DNA of 22,891 nt from Clostridia bacterium (lineage in GTDB: Bacteria > Bacillota_A > Clostridia > Christensenellales > Aristaeellaceae): the NCBI GenBank assembly GCA_017481065.1, contig JAFUPT010000025.1, positions 1-22,891 on the forward strand, given 5' to 3'. The stretch's first letter is position 1. Each line of letters opens with the position of its first letter. A program made the translations under genes and the position numbers. The notes beneath the pieces were generated by a model. That model was not told the DNA's origin, ran no database searches, and was given only the letters and a program-made list of their open reading frames with translations. Shown here in pieces: positions 1-7,437 of the stretch.

Positions 1-54
1 CGGGGAATTTCGGTGCGATATGAAGCGGCAGCAATTGCCTGTCGATGCAATCGC

Positions 55-1596
55 CTATTTGGCGAATTCTACTGCGCGGGTTTCGCGGATAACGTTTACC
101 TTGATCTGTCCGGGATACTCCATTTCCTTTTCGATCTTCTTCACGATCTCGCGTGCGAGGATCAGGGTGCCTGCATCGTTCACATCCTCGGGCTTGACCA
201 CAATGCGAACCTCGCGGCCGGACTGGATTGCATAGCAGGTTTCCACGCCATCGAAGGAATGCGCGATGGCTTCCAGCTTCTCCAGGCGCTTGATGTAGTT
301 CTCCAGGGATTCGCGGCGCGCGCCGGGGCGTGCTGCGGAAATTGCGTCTGCGGCCTGCACCAGCACCGCTTCCACGGTCTGGGGCTCCACGTCGCCGTGG
401 TGGGCCATGATGGCATTGACCACCAGATCGTTCTCGCGGAACTTCTTGGCCAGGTCGCCGCCGATGGTGATGTGGGTGCCTTCAACCTCGTGGTCGATGG
501 CCTTGCCGATGTCATGCAGCAGGCCTGCACGCTTTGCAAGCTGCACATCTGCGCCCAGCTCTGCCGCCATCACGCCAGCCAGGTGGCTTACCTCGATGGA
601 ATGGCGCAGCACATTCTGGCCGTAGCTGGTGCGGTAGCGCATGCGGCCCAGCAGCTTCACCAGCTCCGGATGGATGCCGTGCAGGTTGGTCTCGAAGATG
701 GCCTGCTCGCCGGCCTCGCGGATCTGGTTGTCCACTTCCTTGCGGGCCTTTTCCACCATTTCCTCGATGCGGGCGGGATGGATGCGGCCGTCGGTGATCA
801 GCTTTTCGAGGGCGATGCGGGCGATTTCGCGGCGCACCGGATCAAATGCGGAGATGATAACGGCTTCCGGGGTATCGTCGATGATCAGATCAACGCCGGT
901 TGCGGTTTCGAGGGTGCGGATGTTGCGGCCCTCGCGGCCGATGATGCGGCCCTTCATATCGTCGTTGGGCAGGGCCACAACGGATACGGTGGTCTCGGTC
1001 ACATGGTCCGCCGCGCACTTCTGGATGGCGGTGGAGATGATGTCGCGGGCCTTCTTGTCCGCCTCTTCCTTGGCGCGGGCCTCAATTTCGCGCACCATAA
1101 CGGCGGCGTCGTGGTAGGCGTCCTTCTGTACGCGGTCGATCAGGATGGTCTTTGCCTCATCGCTGGTCATGTTTGCGATGCGCTCCAGTTCCTTCTGCTG
1201 CTGGTCGTGCTTCTTCTGGGCCTCGGCCTCCAGCTTTTCGGCCTGCTTGAATTTTTCGTTCAGCTGCTCTTCGCGAGCTTCCAGGTTGTCCTGCTTTTTA
1301 TCAATCTGCTCTTCGCGCTGGTTCACGCGGCGCTCCAGGCGGGTTACCTCGCTGCGGCGGTCGCGCACTTCCTTGTCGAGCTCATTCTTCAGGTGAATGA
1401 TCTCTTCCTTGGCTTCGAGAACGGCTTCTTTCTTCTTTTCCTCCGCCTTGCGGGTGGCATCGTCCAGAAGATCCTTCACATACTCTTCCGTCTGCCCGAT
1501 CTTCTTCTCCATCGTGTTTTTGCGATAGATGTATCCGGCAGCCAGGCCAATTACCAACGCAACCAGCGCAATAATCACGGTGATTGCAATATTCAC
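55..1596 (-). CDS. rny: Ribonuclease Y
   Basis: This gene encodes RNase Y, the membrane-anchored endoribonuclease that starts mRNA decay in many Firmicutes. The 513-residue product has the full family layout: an N-terminal membrane segment (about residues 3-22), a long charged coiled coil (about 30-180, rich in Glu, Lys and Arg), a KH RNA-binding domain with the [12 protein letters not shown] core at 216-227, and an HD phosphohydrolase domain with H332 and the HD pair at 361-362 inside [12 protein letters not shown]. The length is close to the roughly 520 residues usual for the family. The start is GTG; a GGGAGG purine stretch lies 12 bases upstream and a weaker AGGA 4 bases upstream. It is transcribed alone here: its 5' neighbour, a methyltransferase, is 235 bases upstream on the same strand. 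A 554-codon open frame on the opposite strand over this gene is a composition artefact. Identification is secure. Confidence 0.97.
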   Translation of the reverse strand: MNIAITVIIALVALVIGLAAGYIYRKNTMEKKIGQTEEYVKDLLDDATRKAEEKKKEAVLEAKEEIIHLKNELDKEVRDRRSEVTRLERRVNQREEQIDKKQDNLEAREEQLNEKFKQAEKLEAEAQKKHDQQQKELERIANMTSDEAKTILIDRVQKDAYHDAAVMVREIEARAKEEADKKARDIISTAIQKCAADHVTETTVSVVALPNDDMKGRIIGREGRNIRTLETATGVDLIIDDTPEAVIISAFDPVRREIARIALEKLITDGRIHPARIEEMVEKARKEVDNQIREAGEQAIFETNLHGIHPELVKLLGRMRYRTSYGQNVLRHSIEVSHLAGVMAAELGADVQLAKRAGLLHDIGKAIDHEVEGTHITIGGDLAKKFRENDLVVNAIMAHHGDVEPQTVEAVLVQAADAISAARPGARRESLENYIKRLEKLEAIAHSFDGVETCYAIQSGREVRIVVKPEDVNDAGTLILAREIVKKIEKEMEYPGQIKVNVIRETRAVEFAK

Positions 1597-1670
1597 GTTT
1601 TCCTAAGCCCTCCCTTTCAATTTTTTCTTCCAAATTTTCCAAATTCCCCGGTTCGAAACGGTTTCCCGTT

Positions 1671-1699
1671 AATATGACATGCGCTTCACTTCTATGCAA
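1671..1699 (-). promoter_or_regulatory. Possible sigma-A promoter for rny
   Basis: Read on the minus strand, a TTGCAT hexamer (1694-1699) and a CATATT hexamer (1671-1676) are separated by exactly 17 bases and lie about 75-105 bases upstream of the rny start. The -10 matches the consensus at 4 of 6 positions and the -35 at 3 of 6, so this is only the best candidate in the 235-base gap between the methyltransferase stop and rny. Confidence 0.3.
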
Positions 1700-1831
1700 A
1701 AAGTCAGGCCGACAGAACAAGCGCACCTGCGCTTTCCTGCCGGTCCGAAGAAGAATGTATTTATCCCTATGAATTGCACTGCGGAAATCTCGGCCTTGCC
1801 GGCCGGAATCAAGCCATTCCGCCAGGGAAAA

Positions 1832-2434
1832 TCATTTCCCCCGCGGCGATTTATTCGCATATTTCATACTCCGGCGCTCGGCAATAAAAACAAAATATCC
1901 ATCCGTTTCGCGGATCTCCACTCCGCCGAACACAGAGATGATTTTGTTCCTGTACCACTCGCGCCGCTTGGTGACCATATACAGCTTTCCGCCGATTTTC
2001 AATCGGTTAAAACCCTTTTCAATAAAACCCTTTGCCACTGAAAAATCCGTCTGGTACGGGGGATTGGAAAGGATGAGGTCAAAGCCCGTCGCGTCCACGC
2101 TCCGGAATCCATCCGAAACGCAAATCTGCACGCCGCCCACATCATTTCGCTCCGCATTCCGACGGGCGGTTTCCACCGCCTTTTCATCGGCATCGGACAT
2201 GAAAACATTTTCTTCTCCGGCGATCTTCGCCGCCACGATGCCGACAACGCCGCATCCACAGCCAAGATCCATTATGCGCATACCTGCCTCGAAGTTTACA
2301 TGCGAGAGCATTGCCAGCGTGCCGCGATCCACATGCTCCGGAGAAAACAGCCCTTTCCGGGTCTCCAAGGAAATCCTCTGGCCGAGAATCTCCGTCTCCA
2401 GCAACTTGAACTCGCGATCGTTCGCCCTGCTCAT
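1832..2434 (-). CDS. Class I SAM-dependent methyltransferase, RsmC/small-domain family
   Basis: The 200-residue protein has the MTS (methyltransferase small) domain fold. The SAM-binding motif I DLGCGCG is at residues 56-62, an acidic residue ends the next strand (SDAD, 80-83), and NPPY is at 124-127. NPPY is the catalytic motif of N-methyltransferases that act on exocyclic amino groups of bases. The closest known group is the RsmC-like enzymes (16S rRNA guanine N2-methylation) and their short single-domain Firmicute relatives. This protein lacks the N-terminal duplicated domain of E. coli RsmC. The ribosome binding site is weak (GGCGGA just before the ATG). It is divergent from the spore gene pair on the right. 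Its stop codon lies inside a small palindrome (1825-1840). The family is clear; the exact substrate is not. Confidence 0.85.
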   Translation of the reverse strand: MSRANDREFKLLETEILGQRISLETRKGLFSPEHVDRGTLAMLSHVNFEAGMRIMDLGCGCGVVGIVAAKIAGEENVFMSDADEKAVETARRNAERNDVGGVQICVSDGFRSVDATGFDLILSNPPYQTDFSVAKGFIEKGFNRLKIGGKLYMVTKRREWYRNKIISVFGGVEIRETDGYFVFIAERRSMKYANKSPRGK

Positions 2435-2472
2435 GCATCCGCCACTTTCGTCAGGTTATTCGTCTAACGTTT

Positions 2473-2481
2473 ATTATAACA
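2473..2481 (-). promoter_or_regulatory. Extended -10 promoter for the methyltransferase gene
   Basis: On the minus strand the sequence reads TGTTATAAT, a perfect -10 hexamer with the TGn extension, 39 bases upstream of the methyltransferase start. No good -35 lies 16-18 bases further upstream, which is tolerated for extended -10 promoters. Confidence 0.55.
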
Positions 2482-2502
2482 CATTCCCGACATAAAAAAA
2501 GT

Positions 2503-2531
2503 GAATAATTCAAGTCAGTTTGGATAAAATG
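2503..2531 (+). promoter_or_regulatory. Sigma-F-like (forespore) promoter for the ytfI-like/ytfJ pair
   Basis: GAATA (2503-2507) is followed after 14 bases by GGATAAAATG (2522-2531). The second element fits the Bacillus sigma-F -10 consensus GGnnAnAnTR at every fixed position. The first fits the relaxed sigma-F/sigma-G -35 (second base A rather than C or T). It ends 27 bases before the ATG chosen for the first gene. In B. subtilis, as I recall, the ytfI and ytfJ genes belong to the sigma-F regulon, which agrees with this reading. The spacing is about one base shorter than usual. Confidence 0.5.
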
Positions 2532-2558
2532 TCTTTACAATTCTCGGGGAGGCGTGCA

Positions 2559-3125
2559 ATGATGGCCGTATATCTCAGCGCAATCGCCGTTTTCGCCCTT
2601 TACCTGGCCGCAGTGCCGCTGAAATTTGCCTTTGTTTTCCATACAAAACCCCAGCTTCTGCTGCGCTCCGGCAGCTCCATCTTCGAGGGCAGGTTCGCCC
2701 TGCGCCGCGCCCTGCGGAAAAAGCAGCAGAAGAAGCGCCGCCTGCCCGGTCCTGATCTGCTGCCGCCCATCCTCGCAGCCGCAAAATATTTGCTCCGCCA
2801 TTGCCGCATCGATTTCCTGCGCGCAAGCGGCGTGATCGCCGGCCCGGACGCGGCCAGAACCGCCCTCCTCTTCGGCATTTTCGAATCCATCCGCCATGCA
2901 TGCGCGCCCCTGGGCGGCAGGGTGCAAATCCTCGTTTCCCCCGATTTCTCCGGCGCGCCCAGCGATCTTGCCTTCGAGGGACTGATCGGCCTGCGCGCGG
3001 GGCATATTATTTGCGCCGCGTTCCTATTCGCGCTGAAATATATCGAAAAGAGGCTGGAAAAATGGACAATAAGCATCCGATTGAAAATATCATGCAGACC
3101 ACGATGGAAAGCATCCGCGACATGA
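2559..3125 (+). CDS. ytfI: DUF2953 family protein, YtfI-like
   Basis: The 188-residue protein starts with a hydrophobic segment (about residues 2-26), followed by a basic stretch (RRALRKKQQKKRR) and a C-terminal part with the family pattern of a Gly-x-x-Asp turn (GVIAGPDAARTA), a short strand ending in SPDF, and a GLRAGHI segment. This resembles DUF2953, whose B. subtilis member ytfI sits directly before ytfJ exactly as here. The start is ATG at 2559 because GGGGAGG (2546-2552) lies six bases before it; the in-frame TTG at 2520 would overlap the promoter. The frame runs 64 bases into ytfJ, an unusually long overlap. Residues after KRLEK look unlike the family, so a one-base error in the A-run near 3057-3062 is possible. 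The molecular function is unknown; the role is inferred to be sporulation-related from context. Confidence 0.7.
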   Translation: MMAVYLSAIAVFALYLAAVPLKFAFVFHTKPQLLLRSGSSIFEGRFALRRALRKKQQKKRRLPGPDLLPPILAAAKYLLRHCRIDFLRASGVIAGPDAARTALLFGIFESIRHACAPLGGRVQILVSPDFSGAPSDLAFEGLIGLRAGHIICAAFLFALKYIEKRLEKWTISIRLKISCRPRWKASAT

Positions 3126-3490
3126 TCGACGTCGATACCGTCATCGGCGAGGCCATCACCACCCAGGATGGCTCCACCGTGATTCCCATCTCCCGGGTGA
3201 GCTTCGGCTTCGTGGCCGGCGGCGGCGAATACCGCTGCGGCACGCCCAAGCAGCTCCAGGCCGATGCCTGCGACCGCATGCCCTTCGGCGGCGGCACCAG
3301 CGCGGGCGTCACCGTGCATCCCATGGGCTTCCTCGTATCCAACGCCGAAACCGTGCGCCTGCTGCCTGCCCAGGTCTACGCCCCCGCAGACCGCATGATC
3401 GAGCTGGTTCCCCAGCTCATGTGCGAGGTGAAAAACCTGCTCAAGGCCAAGAACGAGCAGGCCGCCGCGAAGGCGGAGGAAAACGCATAA
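3062..3490 (+). CDS. ytfJ: Spore protein YtfJ (GerW family)
   Basis: The 142-residue protein has the GerW/YtfJ family signature: an N-terminal helix (IENIMQTTMESIRDMIDV), a strand-turn region with IPISRVSFGFVAGGGEY, then a glycine-rich GGGTSAGVTVHPMGFLV segment, and a charged helical tail ending in AAAKAEENA. Known members sit in spores and affect germination in Bacillus, which is why this gene points to a spore former. The ATG at 3062 has AGAGG eight bases upstream and lies inside the end of the DUF2953 gene, suggesting translational coupling. A strong terminator follows 51 bases after the stop. No spore-specific regulator is nearby. Confidence 0.93.
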   Translation: MDNKHPIENIMQTTMESIRDMIDVDTVIGEAITTQDGSTVIPISRVSFGFVAGGGEYRCGTPKQLQADACDRMPFGGGTSAGVTVHPMGFLVSNAETVRLLPAQVYAPADRMIELVPQLMCEVKNLLKAKNEQAAAKAEENA

Positions 3491-3516
3491 GGGAAAATGC
3501 TTCCCCTTGGAACCCC
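3489..3516. repeat. Degenerate hairpin with TTGGAACCCCC tail
   Basis: Right after the ytfJ stop the sequence AAGGGAAAATGCTTCCCCTT can fold on itself (AAGGG with CCCTT, plus AA with TT around a bulged C) and is followed by GGAACCCCC. The same arrangement, a hairpin ending in CCTTGG or CTTTGG followed by a short ACCC run, recurs at 10830-10858 and 10886-10914, so it appears to be one copy of an interspersed palindrome family. Confidence 0.5.
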
Positions 3517-3540
3517 CAAAAAATAATAATTGCTTATCCG

Positions 3541-3568
3541 AAAATGGCCTCGCTCCGAGGCCATTTTT
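3541..3568 (+). terminator. Intrinsic terminator after ytfJ
   Basis: A perfect 12-base-pair stem (3541-3552 with 3556-3567) around a CTC loop ends in five T residues on the plus strand. Because the stem begins with AAAA, it would also work in the reverse direction. Confidence 0.92.
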
Positions 3569-3712
3569 ATCCGGGATTCTTACGGGCAATATCCCCTGAG
3601 CCGGGGGTTCGGGAGCCTGCGGCCTCCATCATCCCCTCCCCTTCCTCCCCGGTCTAGCTCCGTTTTTCTCCGCATATTCTCGAACAAAGTGCTCAGACGG
3701 GAGGGGATTTCC

Positions 3713-4693
3713 ATGCAGCCGACGCTGGTGCTCACCGCGCCGCACCCCGGCATCATTTCCATCAACGGCCACTTCGCGGGCGAGCTTTCCGAGGCCCAGC
3801 CGCTGATCCGCCCGGTAAGCGCCCGGGGCGCGATCTACCTGGACTACCATCCCCTGGATAATTCCTGCCGTCCGCTGGCCCGCAGGCTGGTGTTTTCCGG
3901 CGGAACCATACTGCCCGAATCGGCGGAAATCGCAGAAAATATGAATATTATCATATGGCCCGGCAATGTTTCCGAGGTGGAGCTCGCGCCCGATCCTTGG
4001 GATATTTCCATGCAAAGCTTCTCCCGGGGCGGCTATAATTTCATACTTGAGGGCGGCGCAGAGCCGAAGCTCCGCTGCGAAGGCCATTTTCTCAGCTCCC
4101 TGCCGGAGGCCGCGGAGCCCCCCGAATATCATGATTTCCGCAACGGCGCGGCGCTCCTCGGCGCCTGCCGGGACGGTATGTATCTCCTCACTGCCGACCG
4201 GGATTTCCGTATTTCCACCGGTTTTCTCCGCGCGAAAAGCATAGAAATCGGCCCGGACGAGCGCATCCGCGCCCTCGTGCCCGCGGGCGATCCATCCGGC
4301 CATGCCACCCGTGAGATTTGGCAGCTTTCGCCGGCGGGGCTGATGCTGGTCAGTTCAGAGCCCACATGGCTGGAGGGCGTGCCGAAATATCCGCAAAACG
4401 CAGAAGAAACCGCCATTTCCGCCATCGAAGCGGCGCGCTGCGGCAGGATGGAGGAAGCGGAAAACTACCTGGCTCCCAACCTGCGCAGCCGCCATCCGCT
4501 GGAAAAAATAATAGAATCTTGTGATCTTTGCGTAGAATTGAAGTATAGAATGGATTCCCGGCCCGGGGTGGGGCTGCTGCGGCTGGAGGGCGGCAATTTT
4601 GCCCGGGTTTCTGCGCTGTATTTCCATACAACCGCCTCCGATGACCCACGTTTTCCCTATCAGATTTCCGCATTTGAAAGCATGGAAAAATAA
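3713..4693 (+). CDS. Hypothetical protein of unknown function
   Basis: I do not recognise this 326-residue protein. The start is the ATG at 3713, with GGGAGGGG 8-11 bases before it; upstream in-frame codons run through intergenic sequence. There is no signal peptide or membrane segment, so it is probably cytoplasmic. The N-terminal two thirds alternate short hydrophobic strands with turns (for example LTAPHPGIISINGHFAGEL, then GAIYLDYHPLD), which suggests a beta-rich fold and locally resembles PEGA-like surface domains. A helical stretch follows (about residues 260-290, TAISAIEAARCGRMEEAENYL), then a short mixed C-terminus that could be NTF2-like. It has a monocistronic setting: a terminator lies before it and the next gene is convergent. 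No clear promoter is visible in 3569-3712. Base composition matches the GC-rich neighbours. Confidence 0.75.
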   Translation: MQPTLVLTAPHPGIISINGHFAGELSEAQPLIRPVSARGAIYLDYHPLDNSCRPLARRLVFSGGTILPESAEIAENMNIIIWPGNVSEVELAPDPWDISMQSFSRGGYNFILEGGAEPKLRCEGHFLSSLPEAAEPPEYHDFRNGAALLGACRDGMYLLTADRDFRISTGFLRAKSIEIGPDERIRALVPAGDPSGHATREIWQLSPAGLMLVSSEPTWLEGVPKYPQNAEETAISAIEAARCGRMEEAENYLAPNLRSRHPLEKIIESCDLCVELKYRMDSRPGVGLLRLEGGNFARVSALYFHTTASDDPRFPYQISAFESMEK

Positions 4694-4736
4694 GCCCGGC
4701 GGGGCCGGATTTATATGAATTTCTTATAAGACAAAC

Positions 4737-4769
4737 CATATATTGGGCATATATTTGCCGTATATTTGG
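4737..4769. repeat. Three tandem 11-base repeats
   Basis: Three consecutive 11-base units with the pattern C(A/G)TATATT(T/G)G(C/G) lie in the convergent space between the hypothetical gene and the beta-helix protein gene. The spacing is about one helical turn, so the TATA steps fall on one face of the DNA. The role is unknown. Confidence 0.55.
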
Positions 4770-4831
4770 CTTGGAAAAGGCTGCAGCGGACGGAGAAAAA
4801 AGAGAGAAAAAAGAGAAAAAGGGAGAAAAAT

Positions 4832-4855
4832 TCCCCACTCCCGTCGGAGTGGGGA
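4832..4855 (-). terminator. Intrinsic terminator of the beta-helix protein gene
   Basis: A 10-base-pair stem (TCCCCACTCC, 4832-4841, with 4846-4855) around a CGTC loop is followed on the minus strand by AATTTTTC and then a run of only pyrimidines. The polypurine stretch on the plus strand (4792-4830, 39 bases without a pyrimidine) gives the minus-strand transcript an unusually long U/C tail. It lies about 55 bases after the stop codon of the gene to its right. Confidence 0.85.
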
Positions 4856-4910
4856 TATGACCATGAACCTACGGAAACGAGGAAGAACCTTCGGTTCAGG
4901 ATCAACGGAG

Positions 4911-7241
4911 TTACTTGATTACACCATTCACGGTGATTTCAGCATTGGCCTTGCCAGCAGTAGACTTGTCTCTGACGATGCCATTGTAATTGTCGTCGGA
5001 GGTGCAGTTATTGATGGTGACAGTGGTGCCGGCAGTCGGGATATTGGAGGTATCTACCTCAACAGCAGCAGTCCAATCGCCTGTTCCGGTCTTACCCTGT
5101 GCATCAGCCTTGAAGGTACAGCCGGTCAGGCTCACCTTAACAGGATTGTCACCATGGCTGTATACCAGAACCGCGCGGCTGTCAGTCCTATCGAATACGC
5201 AGTTTTCGAAGGTGGCAGAATCTACAGCATAGGTGGTGATATAGTATGTGCCGGTGAAGGTGCAGTTTTTATACACGACGTCGCCGTAAAATTCACTGGT
5301 CACAGCATCTACAAAGGTGCAGTTTTCATAGGTGATCGTACCGGTGGTATGCTGAATGCCAAAGCCACTCATTTTATTGGAATTTACACCCTGGAATTTC
5401 ATATTCTTAAAGGTAACGGATGCATCACCTGCATTAACAGTCTTGTTGAAATCGATGACCGTATCATCGCCTGCACCGACGAAGGTCAGCTCATCGCCTT
5501 TAAGAGTGGGCAGGGTGTAGTTACCAGTGGAAAGAATGATGCTGGTTGCGTCGTTATCAAGTGCAGCTTCTAATTCAGCTTGATCTGCAACAAGAACAGT
5601 TTCTTCGCCGCTATTGTTTTCATTATTAAGGGCACCCGTCAGTACACGACCGATAATAACACCCTTATTCTCATCCTTGTCACCATAGTAGCCGGTAGTC
5701 TGATCGATAATGAGCACCACGCCATTGGCAACGTTATTGGTAACGCTGTCAGCAGTGGCTGCACCAACAATACCGCCGATATCACGATAGCCCTTAACGG
5801 TAATATTGTTTACCTTATTGCCAGACAGGACATAGACGCTCTCATCCCAGTATGCACCTGCAATACCGCCGACCTTATCGCCGTTGTCATAGCTGCCAGT
5901 CAGATTATCGGGAGTAGCGGTAAGCGTGGAATTGCTTACGGAGCAGTTGGTCACGGAACCGTAGGTATAGCCGGAGATACCACCGACATAGCGGTTGCCG
6001 TTTACAGTCGCGTTGGTTACATGTACATTATCGATCTTGCCGGAGGTATAGATGGAACCAGCTACAACTGCGGTACCATTGTCAGTCAGACCGTTAATCT
6101 CGCTACTAGAAGAAATACTATTAATCGTAGCACCGTTGATCTTCAGGTTCTTTACGGTGCCGTTCAGCGCGCCGAACAGACCTGCTGCATGATAAGCTGC
6201 ACCCTGGTCAACCTTCAGATTGGAAATGGTGTAGCCCTGACCATCGAAGGTACCATAGAACTTCTTGTCGGTTTCATCAGCATTCGGGCCGATGGGGGTC
6301 CAAGCGCGGTTATTGAGATCGATATTTGCGCCCAGCTTTACGATCTTGTCTTTGTAGGTATTGCCATTGTTTACATCTTCGGCAAACTTACGGAGTGCAT
6401 CCGCGGTAGTGATGTACAGATCAGCGCTATCTTCGTCCGCCTCGATGCCTTCCTGCCACGGATGGTTATCGATGGTAGCTACGCCGAAGGAGGCTGCGAA
6501 AGCAGTGTTTGCATCGGCAAAGCCCGCTGCCTGAATTGCCTGAGAGAACACGAGGATTTCCCAAGTATCGCCCAGTTCATTTACATCGTCATTGGTAACG
6601 ATGCTATTCAGATATGCCTGCATCAAGCTAGGATTGGTGGTCTCGCCTGCGCTGAGAATGCCATCCATTTCGCCTTCACCCTCAGCAAAGCCCTTGAAGG
6701 TTGCACAGCCAATAATGTAGTAGCTACCCTCAATCAAAGCAGGGGTTTCGAACCATTCAAAATCCCACTCCAACAGATTAAAGACAGTGCTGAACTTGTC
6801 GGTGATGAGCTTTTCCTGATTGCTACCAACTTCAACGGCAAACCAAGTACGCACATAAGCATCTGCTTCACCAGTATTTTCAACGGTAACGAACTTATCA
6901 ATTACGTTGTTTGCGGAGGTGAACAGGCTCATGTACTTATCGCCGGATTTATTGTCCCATTCTACATTGGTCCAATCAAAACCGCCGTTGGAATGACCAT
7001 TTTCATCTACTTTGCCAGTATAAGGGAAAGCGCCGTGGCCATCCTGAAATTCCTTGATGTTACCATCAATAACACCCTTGGTGCCATCGATACGCTCATA
7101 CTCATTCTGCTCAATATAGACATTACCCAGCGTCATGACATTGACATCGCTTGCCGTATCCTGCAGATACGCAATGGAGCCGGTGATGGCCATCGTGGCA
7201 ACAAGGGCCACGCTGATGACCATTGCCAGAATTCTCTTCAT
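4911..7241 (-). CDS. Secreted TasA/camelysin-type protein with GLUG-like and beta-helix repeats
   Basis: The 776-residue product begins with a signal peptide (MKRILAMVISVALVATMAIT) that runs into GSIAYLQDTASDVNVMTLGNV. This is the pattern of SipW-dependent signal peptides found on TasA, camelysin and related surface proteins. Residues 27-260 form the TasA-like part, with VENTGEADAYVRTWFAVEVG at 120-139. Residues 330-535 hold GLUG-like repeats (AGLFGALNGTVKNL, VGGISGYTYGSVTN, VGGIAGAY, IGGIVGAA). Residues 545-776 look like a right-handed beta-helix, with recurring turns such as YENCTF, YKNCTF, FENCVF and LTGCTF. No LPXTG sorting motif, surface-layer domain or C-terminal membrane segment is present, so it is secreted or fibre-forming rather than covalently anchored. 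The ATG at 7241 has GAGGAGG eight bases upstream. No SipW peptidase lies in the window. The gene looks AT-richer than its neighbours, a hint of transfer or special codon use. Confidence 0.85.
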   Translation of the reverse strand: MKRILAMVISVALVATMAITGSIAYLQDTASDVNVMTLGNVYIEQNEYERIDGTKGVIDGNIKEFQDGHGAFPYTGKVDENGHSNGGFDWTNVEWDNKSGDKYMSLFTSANNVIDKFVTVENTGEADAYVRTWFAVEVGSNQEKLITDKFSTVFNLLEWDFEWFETPALIEGSYYIIGCATFKGFAEGEGEMDGILSAGETTNPSLMQAYLNSIVTNDDVNELGDTWEILVFSQAIQAAGFADANTAFAASFGVATIDNHPWQEGIEADEDSADLYITTADALRKFAEDVNNGNTYKDKIVKLGANIDLNNRAWTPIGPNADETDKKFYGTFDGQGYTISNLKVDQGAAYHAAGLFGALNGTVKNLKINGATINSISSSSEINGLTDNGTAVVAGSIYTSGKIDNVHVTNATVNGNRYVGGISGYTYGSVTNCSVSNSTLTATPDNLTGSYDNGDKVGGIAGAYWDESVYVLSGNKVNNITVKGYRDIGGIVGAATADSVTNNVANGVVLIIDQTTGYYGDKDENKGVIIGRVLTGALNNENNSGEETVLVADQAELEAALDNDATSIILSTGNYTLPTLKGDELTFVGAGDDTVIDFNKTVNAGDASVTFKNMKFQGVNSNKMSGFGIQHTTGTITYENCTFVDAVTSEFYGDVVYKNCTFTGTYYITTYAVDSATFENCVFDRTDSRAVLVYSHGDNPVKVSLTGCTFKADAQGKTGTGDWTAAVEVDTSNIPTAGTTVTINNCTSDDNYNGIVRDKSTAGKANAEITVNGVIK

Positions 7242-7298
7242 TATTATGTCCTCCTCGATTTTGCTTATTGGGCACCTTTTCACGTTTGTTACTTTAGC

Positions 7299-7316
7299 AA
7301 AAAAAAAAAAAAAAAA
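7299..7316 (-). repeat. 18-base homopolymer (T18 on coding strand) in the surface protein leader
   Basis: Eighteen consecutive A residues on the plus strand read as T18 in the leader of the beta-helix protein gene, 57 bases upstream of its start codon. The tract is far longer than any other homopolymer in the window. It is not part of a terminator, because no GC-rich stem precedes it. Confidence 0.95.
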
Positions 7317-7331
7317 CGGTGTCGAAATCGT

Positions 7332-7359
7332 TTCATAAATGTGAATATAGGAATAACAA
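7332..7359 (-). promoter_or_regulatory. Possible promoter of the beta-helix protein gene
   Basis: On the minus strand TTGTTA (7354-7359) and TATGAA (7332-7337) are 16 bases apart, each matching the sigma-A consensus at 4 of 6 positions. Transcription would start near 7325, placing the T18 tract at roughly +9 to +26. Another -10-like hexamer, TATATT, overlaps the spacer, so the assignment is tentative. Confidence 0.35.
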
Positions 7360-7390
7360 TTGGACATAAATGTGGCGAGCCAAAAGCAAG

Positions 7391-7415
7391 CCCCCGGATG
7401 CGGTGCATCCGGGGG
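7391..7415 (-). terminator. Terminator of the pyrR-uraA operon
   Basis: A perfect 11-base-pair GC-rich stem (7391-7401 with 7405-7415, loop GGT) lies 22 bases after the uraA stop. The minus-strand tail reads CTTGCTTTTGG, a weak U run, so termination is likely but perhaps not complete. Confidence 0.75.
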
Positions 7416-7437
7416 TATTTTGCGGGAAAGCGGCGAT

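Noticed and set aside
13..1677. A 554-codon open frame on the plus strand over rny
   Set aside because: It is exactly antisense to a secure RNase Y gene and its translation has no recognisable domain. High GC and biased third positions create long antisense frames; similar ones over the surface protein gene, uraA and prkC were rejected for the same reason.
1825..1840. The palindrome GGGAAA/TTTCCC as a terminator for the methyltransferase gene
   Set aside because: The arms are only six bases, it covers the stop codon itself and no T run follows on the minus strand.
7299..7316. The T18 tract as the tail of an intrinsic terminator
   Set aside because: No GC-rich stem lies directly before it on the minus strand; the only possible pairing there is GAAA with TTTC.
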